NCBI GenBank assembly: GCA_019118505.1
Contig: DWYU01000141.1
Location: forward strand, 1 to 35,823
Direction: 5' to 3'
Length of the DNA stretch: 35,823 bases
Source: Candidatus Oscillibacter excrementavium
GTDB lineage: Bacteria; Bacillota; Clostridia; Oscillospirales; Oscillospiraceae
The notes beneath the pieces were generated by a model. That model was not told the origin of the DNA. It saw nothing but the letters and a program-made list of their open reading frames with translations, and did not search any database. This document shows, in pieces, positions 26,098 through 34,035 of the stretch. The position numbers and the translations under genes are program-made. The stretch's first letter is position 1. Each line of letters starts with the position of its first letter.

Positions 26098-26131
26098 AAA
26101 AAATGAGCGCGCAGGCGGCCCCCGCGCGCTC
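26098..26131 (-). terminator. Terminator of the aldo/keto reductase gene
   Basis: Minus strand GAGCGCGC-N11-GCGCGCTC followed by ATTTTTT. Confidence 0.65.
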
Positions 26132-26146
26132 TCCGCACCATCGTTT

Positions 26147-27295
26147 TTATGCGCCGAACACCTCTGCCGCCCGGCGCATATTCTCTATCACCGGGACGCC
26201 GAAGGGACAGCGTTTCTCGCAGGCCCCGCAGGCGAGGCACTCTCCGCCGTGGTGGGGCAGCACCGCGTAGTGCTCCCGCACGGTCTCCGGCACCTCTCCC
26301 TGGGCCCGGGCCAGGTTCAGGAACTTGGTGACGTTGGCCACGTCGATCCCTGCCGGGCAGGGTGCGCAGTGGCCGCAGTACATGCAGTGGCCCACCCAGC
26401 TGATCCTGGGCAGGGCGGCCAGGGCGGCGGCGTAGTCCCGCTCTGCCTCCGGGGCCTCCTCATAGGCGATGCTGGTTTTCAGCTCCTCCAGCGTGCGTGC
26501 CCCGGACATGACGGAGGCCACGGCGGGCCGGGTCAGAGCGTAGTGAAGGCACTGATAGAGGGTCAGGGCCCTCCCCGCCGGGGAGAGCTCAGCGTTGAGG
26601 AGATCCCCGCCTCCGAATGCCTTCATCACCGTGATGCCCACCCCCAGCCGCTGGCAGGTCTCATACAGGGCCTGCCGCTGGGGATCCATGTTCACCAGGG
26701 GCTGTTGGTAATTCTTCTCGTTCCACAGCTGCTCCACGTCCTCCCCCGCCGGCTGGAGGTCGTAGCAGGGGTTGACGGAGAACATCAGCACCTCGATGGC
26801 GCCGCTGTTCACCGCCTCCAGAGCCACCTCCGGATTGTGGCTGGAGAGGCCGATGGCCCGGATCACCCCCTGGGCCTTCAGCTGCCGGGCGTAGTCCAGG
26901 ACGCCGTTGGCGCGCACCGTCTCCCAGTCCGCCAGGGAGTCCACGTAGTGGATCATGCCGATCTCCGCGTGGTCCGTCTCCAGCCGCCGGAGCTGGTCCG
27001 CAAAGCCCTCCTTCACCTCCGCCAGATCCCGGGTGCGCTTGTACTGGCCGTCCTTCCAGATGGTGCACAGATGGGCCTGGAGTATGAACTTCTCCCGCCG
27101 GCCACGCAGGGCCCGTCCCAGATTGGAGCGGAACTCCGGATTGGGGGCGTACAGGTCGATGCAGTTGACCCCGCCCGCCTCCATGGCATCCACCAGTTCC
27201 TCCACCTGCTCATAGGGCTTGTCCACAAAGCCCTCGCAGCCCATGCCGATCTCGCTGACCCGCAGGCCGGTCCGGCCCAGCTGACGATATTCCAT
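26147..27295 (-). CDS. Aldo/keto reductase with C-terminal 4Fe-4S ferredoxin-type domain
   Basis: MEYRQLGRTGLRVSEIGMGCEGFVDKPYEQVEELVDAMEAGGVNCIDLY...; C-terminal CMYCGHCAPCPAGIDV and CLACGACEKRCPFGVPV. Confidence 0.93.
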   Translation of the reverse strand: MEYRQLGRTGLRVSEIGMGCEGFVDKPYEQVEELVDAMEAGGVNCIDLYAPNPEFRSNLGRALRGRREKFILQAHLCTIWKDGQYKRTRDLAEVKEGFADQLRRLETDHAEIGMIHYVDSLADWETVRANGVLDYARQLKAQGVIRAIGLSSHNPEVALEAVNSGAIEVLMFSVNPCYDLQPAGEDVEQLWNEKNYQQPLVNMDPQRQALYETCQRLGVGITVMKAFGGGDLLNAELSPAGRALTLYQCLHYALTRPAVASVMSGARTLEELKTSIAYEEAPEAERDYAAALAALPRISWVGHCMYCGHCAPCPAGIDVANVTKFLNLARAQGEVPETVREHYAVLPHHGGECLACGACEKRCPFGVPVIENMRRAAEVFGA

Positions 27296-27413
27296 ATGTC
27301 GTTCCTCCCAACAGGCTTGTATGGTTTTCAGTTTACCGCATTTTGCAGTGCCTTGCAACGGGGCGGAAATCCGCCGGGCACCGGAAACAGGCCCTTGATT
27401 CCCGCGGCTGATG

Positions 27414-27427
27414 TGCAAACGTTTTAG
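27414..27427. promoter_or_regulatory. LacI-type operator C (aldo/keto reductase promoter region)
   Basis: TGCAAACGTTTTAG; core GCAAACGTTTTA identical to operator B. Confidence 0.65.
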
Positions 27428-27502
27428 TTGTTACTTTTCACAATTTCGCTTTCGAAAATCTTGCTATCCTGCATAAGATTTTTGCTTATCTCCTGTGAGA
27501 TA

Positions 27503-27531
27503 TTGACTTTCCGCGCTGTTTGTTCCATACT
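27503..27531 (+). promoter_or_regulatory. Promoter of the PiT-DUF47 operon
   Basis: TTGACT (27503-27508), 17 bp, CATACT (27526-27531). Confidence 0.55.
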
Positions 27532-27566
27532 TTGAAAAAAGCGGCTTTCTTTTTTTGTCCGTATTT

Positions 27567-27580
27567 CGAAAACGTTTGCG
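27567..27580. promoter_or_regulatory. LacI-type operator D (PiT 5' region)
   Basis: CGAAAACGTTTGCG, between the promoter and the 'aggaggg' RBS. Confidence 0.75.
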
Positions 27581-27599
27581 ATCAGGAGGGATTTGGTTG

Positions 27600-28616
27600 T
27601 TGTCCACGGTTTCTTTCTGCGTCTTAACGTGTCTGGTCTTTGTCTTTACCTATGTGAACGGCTTCCACGACGGCTGCAATGTGGTGGCAACGCTGATCGC
27701 CAGCCGCGCCATGAAGCCTCATCCGGCCCTGGCCTGGGCGGCCGTCGTGGAATTTCTCTCCCCGCTGGCCATTCTGGTGGTGGGGGCCAGCGTCTCCGGC
27801 ACCATCCAAAAGCTGGTGGGCGAGTCGTTCTACACCGCCCCCGGGACCCAGAGCACGGCCCTGGCCTTCATCACCGCCGGGATCCTGGCCGCGATCGCCT
27901 GGAACCTCACCACCTGGAAGTTCGGGATCCCCGCCTCGTCCTCCCACTCCCTGATCGGCGGCGTGGTGGGAGCCGGGCTGGCCGCCTTTGGAACCGGTGC
28001 CATCGCCTGGTCGTATTTCTGGGGCCGGGTGGTGCTGATGATCTTCCTGACGCCGGCGGTCAGCTTCTGCCTGGGCTTTCTCATCCTGAAGCTGCTGCTG
28101 CGGCTGACCCGCCACGCGGGGGTGGGCGTCAACAAGTTCTTTACATACGCCCAGTGGGTCAACATGACCTTCCTGGCCTTCAACCACTCTTTCAACGACT
28201 CCCAGAAATCCATCGGCATCATCCTGATCCTGATCGGCATCTACGGCGGAGACGTCTCCGGGATCCCCCTCTGGTCGATCCTCTGCGCGGCAGCCTGCCT
28301 GGCCTGCGGCATCGCCTTCGGCGGCTTCAAGATCATCAAGACCGTGGGCACCGGCATCTACAAGGTCCAGCCCATCCACTCCTTCGCCTCCCAGCTCACT
28401 GCCGGGTCCGTGATTCTGGCCTCTTCCCTGCTGGGGGCGCCGGTGTCTGCCAGCCAGATCGTCTCCTCCTCCATCATGGGGGTGGGCGCGGCGGAGCATT
28501 ACAAGTCCGTCCACTGGCTGGTGGCAAAGCGGATCCTCCTCTCCTGGTTCATCACCATCCCCATCGCCGGGGCCCTGGGCGCGCTGCTCTACCTGCTGTT
28601 CTCTCTGATTTTCTAA
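27600..28616 (+). CDS. Inorganic phosphate transporter, PiT family
   Basis: TTG start (27597 or 27600) after 'caggaggg': STVSFCVLTCLVFVFTYVNGFHDGCNVVATLIASRAMKPHPAL...GIPASSSHSLIGGVVGAG...NHSFNDSQKSIGIILI...GAPVSASQIVSSSIMGVGAA. Confidence 0.93.
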   Translation: MSTVSFCVLTCLVFVFTYVNGFHDGCNVVATLIASRAMKPHPALAWAAVVEFLSPLAILVVGASVSGTIQKLVGESFYTAPGTQSTALAFITAGILAAIAWNLTTWKFGIPASSSHSLIGGVVGAGLAAFGTGAIAWSYFWGRVVLMIFLTPAVSFCLGFLILKLLLRLTRHAGVGVNKFFTYAQWVNMTFLAFNHSFNDSQKSIGIILILIGIYGGDVSGIPLWSILCAAACLACGIAFGGFKIIKTVGTGIYKVQPIHSFASQLTAGSVILASSLLGAPVSASQIVSSSIMGVGAAEHYKSVHWLVAKRILLSWFITIPIAGALGALLYLLFSLIF

Positions 28617-28639
28617 TTTGCAAAGGAGGCCTTTCAAAA

Positions 28640-29245
28640 ATGCAAATCCGCAAGCGAAAGGGAAGTCTCAATTTTTACAGTCTGCTGATCCAACAGATGG
28701 AGGTGATCCGGGACGCGGTGGAGGCCCTCTGCCAATACTGCGCGGAGCCCACCCAGGAAAAGGGAGACTTTGTCAAGACCAAGGAGAAGGAGGCAGACGC
28801 CGTCCGCCGGGAGCTGGTGGAGGACATCAACCGCACCTTCATCACCCCCATCGACCGGGAGGACCTGTTCCGCCTGTCCTCCTCCGTGGACGATCTGGCG
28901 GACTACGCCTGGACCACGGTGAAGGAGCTGCGGATCTATGAGATCGAGCCGGACGAGCACCTCCAGCAGATGGCCGGCACCCTGCTGGAAATGGCCAACG
29001 GCCTGCTGGTCTGCATGGAAAATCTGGAGAAGAACCAGGCCAAGGTCTATGAGGAGGCCACCCGGGTCAAGAAGCTGGAAAACACCCTGAACGTCCAGTT
29101 CCACCGGTCCATCGCGGAGCTCTTCTCCTCGGATGACCTGAAGAAGATCCTGAAGTACCGGGAGATCTACAGCCACATGAACCATGCCTCGGACAAGGGG
29201 GATGCCAGTGCCGACATCCTGCTGGATATTATCGTGAAGCTCTGA
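28640..29245 (+). CDS. DUF47 family PhoU-like PiT accessory protein
   Basis: ATG 28640 after 'aaaggaggcctttcaaaa': MQIRKRKGSLNFYSLLIQQMEVIRDAVEALCQYC...KEKEADAVRRELVEDINRTFITPIDREDLFRLSSSVDDLADYAWTTVKEL. Confidence 0.93.
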   Translation: MQIRKRKGSLNFYSLLIQQMEVIRDAVEALCQYCAEPTQEKGDFVKTKEKEADAVRRELVEDINRTFITPIDREDLFRLSSSVDDLADYAWTTVKELRIYEIEPDEHLQQMAGTLLEMANGLLVCMENLEKNQAKVYEEATRVKKLENTLNVQFHRSIAELFSSDDLKKILKYREIYSHMNHASDKGDASADILLDIIVKL

Positions 29246-29274
29246 CGCCTCCCTCTTCCCGGAGCCTGCCGCCA

Positions 29275-29304
29275 AAAAAGCACCGCCCGCCGGCGGTGCT
29301 TTTT
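29275..29304. terminator. Bidirectional terminator between convergent DUF47 and LacI genes
   Basis: AAAAAGCACCGCC-cgcc-GGCGGTGCTTTTT. Confidence 0.88.
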
Positions 29305-29319
29305 CTGTGTGTCCCGTCC

Positions 29320-30324
29320 CTATGTCAGCGGGCGGCAGGTCCCGCGCTGGACCAGACTGGGCATCAGAATCTGGTGGACATAGCCCTGGGTCCCCTTTTC
29401 GATCTTGTCCAGCAGCATCTCCACCGCCTGGACGGCCATGTCCTTTTTCGGCTGCTCAATGGTGGTGAGGTCGATGCGCGGCAGCGCAGTGGAGGGGATG
29501 TTGTCAAAGCCGATGAGGGAGAGATCCTCCGGGATACGGATGTGGAGCTCGTCGGCCGCCTTCAGGATGCCCAGCGCGTTGGAGTCCGTGGAGGCGAAGA
29601 TCGCCGTGTAGTCGATGGGCTTTGCGAACAGCTCCTTGGCCAGCTGATAGCCGTTCTCGATGGAGGACCGGGCAAAGTCGCTGTGGTGGATCCGGGGCTC
29701 CAGGCCGAATTGCTGGCAGGCCCGCAGATACCCCTCCGCCCGGAGCTGATGGGTGGTGGAGTTCCGGCAGCCGAAGTACAGGATGTCCCGGTGGCCCAGG
29801 CCGTAGAGGTACTCCACCCCCAGATAGGTGCCCCGGCTGTTGTCCACGGACACATAGCTCTGGGGCTGGTCCCGCAGGTTCTCGCTGAGAAACACCGCGG
29901 GGATCTGCTCCAGCAGCGGGGCGATCTTCTCATAGGTGGCAGGAGACTGGGGGACGATCAGGATGCCGTCCACCCGCCGGCCCAGCAGCAGCTTGAACAC
30001 CATCTCCTCCTGCTTCAAATCCGGCTCCGAGTCGCACAGCATGATGTTGTAGCCCCGGGCCCGGGCGCTCATCTCCACATAGTAGGCCAGCTGGGACATG
30101 AACTCATTTTCAATGGCCGGTACCACCAGCCCCAGGAGATCCGTCTTTTTCATCACCATGGAGCGGGCCACATAGTTCCCCGTATACCCCATCTCGTCGC
30201 ACAGGCGGACGATCCGCTCCCGCGTGCTCTTTCCGATCTGGCTGCTTCCCGACAGAGCCCGGGATACCGTTGCATAAGAGACACCGGCGGCCTTGGCCAC
30301 ATCCTTCAGTGTCACGTTTTTCAT
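29320..30324 (-). CDS. LacI family transcriptional regulator
   Basis: MKNVTLKDVAKAAGVSYATVSRALSGSSQIGKSTRERIVRLCDEMGYTGNYVARSMVMKKTDLLGLVVPAIENEF... plus periplasmic-binding-like effector domain. Upstream in-frame ATG possible. Confidence 0.95.
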   Translation of the reverse strand: MKNVTLKDVAKAAGVSYATVSRALSGSSQIGKSTRERIVRLCDEMGYTGNYVARSMVMKKTDLLGLVVPAIENEFMSQLAYYVEMSARARGYNIMLCDSEPDLKQEEMVFKLLLGRRVDGILIVPQSPATYEKIAPLLEQIPAVFLSENLRDQPQSYVSVDNSRGTYLGVEYLYGLGHRDILYFGCRNSTTHQLRAEGYLRACQQFGLEPRIHHSDFARSSIENGYQLAKELFAKPIDYTAIFASTDSNALGILKAADELHIRIPEDLSLIGFDNIPSTALPRIDLTTIEQPKKDMAVQAVEMLLDKIEKGTQGYVHQILMPSLVQRGTCRPLT

Positions 30325-30369
30325 GATCTCTGTCCTTTCCATCGGTCCATGCCTGAGCCGGTTCTGTTG

Positions 30370-30383
30370 CGTAAACGTTTCCG
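30370..30383. promoter_or_regulatory. LacI-type operator E (upstream of the lacI-family gene)
   Basis: CGTAAACGTTTCCG. Confidence 0.7.
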
Positions 30384-30436
30384 TTTTGATGCTGTTAAGA
30401 TCCATCGAACTGTCGATTTCTCTGATCTTATTGAAC

Positions 30437-30465
30437 AGCATATAGAATTTTCTCAAACTTGTCAA
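30437..30465 (-). promoter_or_regulatory. Promoter of the LacI-family regulator gene
   Basis: Minus strand TTGACA, 17 bp, TATGCT. Confidence 0.6.
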
Positions 30466-30534
30466 TATCTCTGAAAAATTTTATAATATAGTGATTCCTC
30501 CAAATCTACCGAAGATTCTTTGGCAGGCGCCGAC

Positions 30535-30564
30535 TTGACAAATGACAGGCGGATATTCTAAAAT
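30535..30564 (+). promoter_or_regulatory. Promoter of the iPGM-like gene
   Basis: TTGACA (30535-30540), 18 bp, TAAAAT (30559-30564). Confidence 0.55.
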
Positions 30565-30579
30565 AAAATCAGAAAAATC

Positions 30580-30593
30580 CGCAAACGTTTGCA
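30580..30593. promoter_or_regulatory. LacI-type operator F (iPGM-like gene promoter), perfect palindrome
   Basis: GCAAACGTTTGC at 30581-30592. Confidence 0.8.
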
Positions 30594-30645
30594 ATACTCG
30601 GCTGTCCGCTGTAAAGACGGCCGGAAACATGAGGGAGGTCTTTTG

Positions 30646-32214
30646 ATGTCTGCATCCAATCACGGCGGCACCCAGCTGGCGGAGGCCGTCCGACAGGCCT
30701 ATGCCGCGGGGCTGGACGACTATCATCTGGAGCCCATGGTGCTGACCGAGCACGGCGCCCCCGTCGGCCGCATCCGGGATCACGACGCGGTGGTCTTCTG
30801 CTGCCGCCGGGGCGAGCGGGAGATCGAGCTGACGGAACTGTTCACGGAGGACGATTTCCAGGCCGTGGAGCGCCGGAAGCTGAAGGATCTGTATTTCGCC
30901 ATCCTGACGCTGTACCACGACAAGTTCAAGCACCTGCCCATCGCCTTTGCCCCGGAGCACGTGGCAAGGCCCCTGGCCCAGGTCCTCTCCGAGGCCGGAA
31001 AAAGCCAGTTCCACTGCGCGGAGTCCGAGAAGTTCGCCCATGTGACCTTTTTCTTCAACGGCGGGGAAAACGCCCCCTTCCCCGGCGAGGAGGATGTGTG
31101 CATCCCCTCTCCCAAGGGCATCGACTTTGACCAGAAGCCGGAGCTGTCCCTGCCGGAGGTGGCCCGGACCGTGACGGACGCCCTGGGGAAATACGACTTT
31201 ATCGTCACCAACTTCGCCAACGGCGACGTCATCGGCCACACCCAGAACACCGCCGCCAAGCTGGAGGCCTGCGGCCACGTCAGCCGGGCCCTGGAGCAGG
31301 TGGTGGAGGCCGCTCTGGCCCGGGACTACGTGGTGGCCGTCACCGCGGACCACGGCAACATCGAAAAGCTGTACACCGCCGCCGGCAAGCCCGACGGCGC
31401 CCACACCACCAATCTGGTGCCCTTTATCCTGATGGACTCCCGCCAGACAGGCCCCATCCCCCTGCGGGACGGCGCCCTCTGCGATGTGGCGCCCACGGTT
31501 TTGGACGTCATGGGGATCCCCCAGCCCCCGGAGATGACGGGCCGCTCCCTGACGGAGAGCCACGCCTGGGGCCAGGGGCGGAAGATGCTCCTCATCATCT
31601 GCGACGGCTGGGGCCTGGGCACCGGCGATGACGGCGATGCCATCCACCTTGCCCACACCCCCTACTGGGATTCCCTTTTGGGAAACCGCTCCTGGTGCCG
31701 CCTGCACGCCTCCGGCGAATACGTGGGCCTGGGGACCGGCAAGGCCGGCAACTCAGAGGCCGGACACTCCAACCTGGGGGCCGGCCGGTGCGTCATGCAG
31801 GACGACGTGCGGCTGGACGCGGCGGTGAAGGACGGCTCCTTCGCCCGCAATCCGGTCTTTCTGGAGGCCATCGAACACGCCAAGCGGAACCACGCCTCCC
31901 TGCATCTTCTGGCCTACCTCACCCACAAATCCTCCCACGGGTGCATCGACTATCCCCTGGCCATCTGCGAGATGGCCAAGAAGCAGGGGCTGGAGGAGGT
32001 CTACTTCCACATCATCTTCGACGGCCGCTCCACCGAACCCGGCTCCGCTCCCGCGCTGCTGGCGGAGCTGGACAGCCGCCTGGACCAGATCGGACTGGGC
32101 CTGATCGTGGACGGCGTGGGCCGGGGCGTGGTCCTGGACCGGGACAAGAATTACGACAAGGTAAAGCGGGCATACGATGCCCTGACAGACGGCCTGGGCG
32201 CCTGTTATTCATAA
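30646..32214 (+). CDS. 2,3-bisphosphoglycerate-independent phosphoglycerate mutase family protein, apparently circularly permuted
   Basis: ATG 30646 after 'gagggaggtcttttg'. First part matches the C-terminal part of canonical GpmI (GLDDYHLEPMVL..., AESEKFAHVTFFFNGGENAPFPGEE, NFANGDVIGHT, TADHGN, AHTTNLVP, APTVLDVMGIPQPPEMTGRSL); second part matches its N-terminal part (KMLLIICDGWGLG, GNSEAGHSNLGAGR, FDGRS, GVGRGVVLDRDKNYDKVKRAYDAL). Confidence 0.92.
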   Translation: MSASNHGGTQLAEAVRQAYAAGLDDYHLEPMVLTEHGAPVGRIRDHDAVVFCCRRGEREIELTELFTEDDFQAVERRKLKDLYFAILTLYHDKFKHLPIAFAPEHVARPLAQVLSEAGKSQFHCAESEKFAHVTFFFNGGENAPFPGEEDVCIPSPKGIDFDQKPELSLPEVARTVTDALGKYDFIVTNFANGDVIGHTQNTAAKLEACGHVSRALEQVVEAALARDYVVAVTADHGNIEKLYTAAGKPDGAHTTNLVPFILMDSRQTGPIPLRDGALCDVAPTVLDVMGIPQPPEMTGRSLTESHAWGQGRKMLLIICDGWGLGTGDDGDAIHLAHTPYWDSLLGNRSWCRLHASGEYVGLGTGKAGNSEAGHSNLGAGRCVMQDDVRLDAAVKDGSFARNPVFLEAIEHAKRNHASLHLLAYLTHKSSHGCIDYPLAICEMAKKQGLEEVYFHIIFDGRSTEPGSAPALLAELDSRLDQIGLGLIVDGVGRGVVLDRDKNYDKVKRAYDALTDGLGACYS

Positions 32215-32226
32215 GCGCCGGCGCTC

Positions 32227-32263
32227 GGCCCGCGCGGGATGCGCTCCTCATCCCGCGCGGGCC
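32227..32263 (+). terminator. Hairpin terminator after the iPGM-like gene
   Basis: GGCCCGCGCGGGATG-cgctcct-CATCCCGCGCGGGCC (15 bp). Confidence 0.65.
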
Positions 32264-32325
32264 CTGTATTTGTCTCATTCAAAGAGCCGCAAGAGACGGT
32301 CTGCACATTGGAAAAGAGGCGTGCC

Positions 32326-34035
32326 ATGAAAACAGTCCTGGGCTATCTGCGCCCCCACGCCCTGCGGGTCGCCGCAGGGGCTGCCATCAAATTCACCGCG
32401 GCGATCCTGGAGCTGATCCTCCCCCTCCTGCTGGCAAGGGTCATCGACGATCTGGTGCCCGCCGGAGATACCGCCGCCATCTGGCGGACCGGCGGCTGGA
32501 TGGCGCTGCTGGCCCTTGGGGCGGCGGGCTGCAACATCACTGCCAACCGGATGGCCGCCTGGGTCTCCATGGAGATGACCCGGGTGCTGCGCCAGGATCT
32601 CTACCGCCGGATCCAGGGGCTCTCCTGCGCCCAGGCGGACCGCTTCTCCCCCTCCTCCCTGGTGTCCCGCCTCACCAATGACACCTACAATGTCCACCAG
32701 ATGTTTGACAAGGTCCAGCGGGGCGGCATCCGGGCCCCCATGCTGGTGCTGGGCGGATTGGTGCTGACCTTTCTGCTGGAACCCTCTCTGGCGCTGGTGC
32801 AGCTGGCGGTGAGCCTTCTCACCTTTCTCACCATCACGCTGGTGACCCGGCGGGGGATCCCCCACTACACCAGGGCCCAGGCGCCTGTGGACACGGTGGT
32901 GCGCATCCTCCGGGAGAACGCCGCCGGGGTGCGGGTGGTGAAGGCCCTGGCCTGCCAGGCCCGGGAGCGGGAGCGCTTTGACGCGGCCAATCAGGCCCAG
33001 CGGCAGGCGGAGGAGCGGGCCGGGCAGGTCATGGCGCTGGCAAATCCCATAACCGATCTGCTGCTGAACGCCGGGCTCATCCTGGTGGTTCTGGTGGGGG
33101 CCCTGCGGGTCAACGCCGGGCTGATGCCCCCCGGGCAGATCGTCGCCTTCATGACCTACTTCACCCTGATCCAAAGCGCCACGCTGGGGCTTGCCAAGGT
33201 GTTCGTGAAGGTCAGCAAGGGCGCCGCCTCCGCCCGCCGGATCCAGGAGGTCCTGCTGGCCCCGGAGCAGCAGCGGCGGACAGCCCCCCAGCCCGCCGGC
33301 GGCGGTTTTCTGGGCATGGACCGCGTCACATTCTCCTATCAGGGGACCAAGCCGGATGTGGAGGAGGCGTCCTTTCTCCTGCGCCGGGGCGGGATGCTGG
33401 GGATCCTGGGCCCCACCGGCAGCGGCAAGAGTACGCTGGCCGCCCTGCTGCTGCGGCTGTATGACGCGGACCGGGGCGTGGTCTGGGTGGACGGGACGGA
33501 CGTAAAGGCCCAGGACCGCCGGGCTCTTCAGAGCCGCTTCGGTGTGGTCTTTCAAAGCGACGATCTGATCCGCGGCACCATCGGCGAAAACATCGCCTTC
33601 CTGCGGGACCTTCCCCGTCCGGCAGTGGAGGCCGCCGCCCGGACGGCCCAGGCCTGGTCCTTTATCTCCCGGCTGCCCCAGGGGCTGGACACGCCGCTGG
33701 ACCTGGGCGGCGCCAATCTCTCCGGCGGCCAGCGGCAGCGGCTGCTGATCGCCCGGGCCCTGGCGGGCCGGCCGGAGATCCTGGTGCTGGACAACGCCGA
33801 CAGCGCTCTGGACTACGCCACGGCCGCCGCGCTGCGGCAGGCGCTGCGGCGGGACTTCCCCGACACCACCCTGGTGGTGATCTCCGAGCGGGTGTCCGCC
33901 GTGCGGGAGGCGGACTGCATCCTGGTGCTGGAAAACGGCCGTATCGACGCCCAGGGCCGCCACCAGGAGCTGCTGGCCTCCTGCCGGCGCTATCAGCGCA
34001 TGGCAAGGCTTCAGATGGGAGGTGACGCCGGATGA
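32326..34035 (+). CDS. ABC exporter half-transporter (TMD-NBD), degenerate-site subunit
   Basis: MKTVLGYLRPHALRVAAGAAIKF...; Walker A GPTGSGKST, signature LSGGQRQRL, Walker B LVLDNADSALD (Glu replaced by Asn), H-loop VISERVS (His replaced by Glu). Confidence 0.93.
   Translation: MKTVLGYLRPHALRVAAGAAIKFTAAILELILPLLLARVIDDLVPAGDTAAIWRTGGWMALLALGAAGCNITANRMAAWVSMEMTRVLRQDLYRRIQGLSCAQADRFSPSSLVSRLTNDTYNVHQMFDKVQRGGIRAPMLVLGGLVLTFLLEPSLALVQLAVSLLTFLTITLVTRRGIPHYTRAQAPVDTVVRILRENAAGVRVVKALACQARERERFDAANQAQRQAEERAGQVMALANPITDLLLNAGLILVVLVGALRVNAGLMPPGQIVAFMTYFTLIQSATLGLAKVFVKVSKGAASARRIQEVLLAPEQQRRTAPQPAGGGFLGMDRVTFSYQGTKPDVEEASFLLRRGGMLGILGPTGSGKSTLAALLLRLYDADRGVVWVDGTDVKAQDRRALQSRFGVVFQSDDLIRGTIGENIAFLRDLPRPAVEAAARTAQAWSFISRLPQGLDTPLDLGGANLSGGQRQRLLIARALAGRPEILVLDNADSALDYATAAALRQALRRDFPDTTLVVISERVSAVREADCILVLENGRIDAQGRHQELLASCRRYQRMARLQMGGDAG

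Noticed and set aside
27593-28640. Plus-strand ORF 27593-29245 as one 550-aa protein
   Set aside because: Only the 3' part (from ATG 28640, with RBS) is DUF47; the upstream part is an out-of-frame reading of the PiT gene.
25855-30593. Interpreting the GNAAACGTTTNC sites simply as CcpA cre boxes
   Set aside because: Not excluded, but most sites lack the full TG...CA ends, and they cluster around a local lacI-family gene and its neighbours; kept as the main alternative to test.
32275-33963. 562-aa and 564-aa minus-strand ORFs opposite the ABC exporter genes (32275-33963, 34011-35705)
   Set aside because: Shadow ORFs of well-supported ABC transporter genes.
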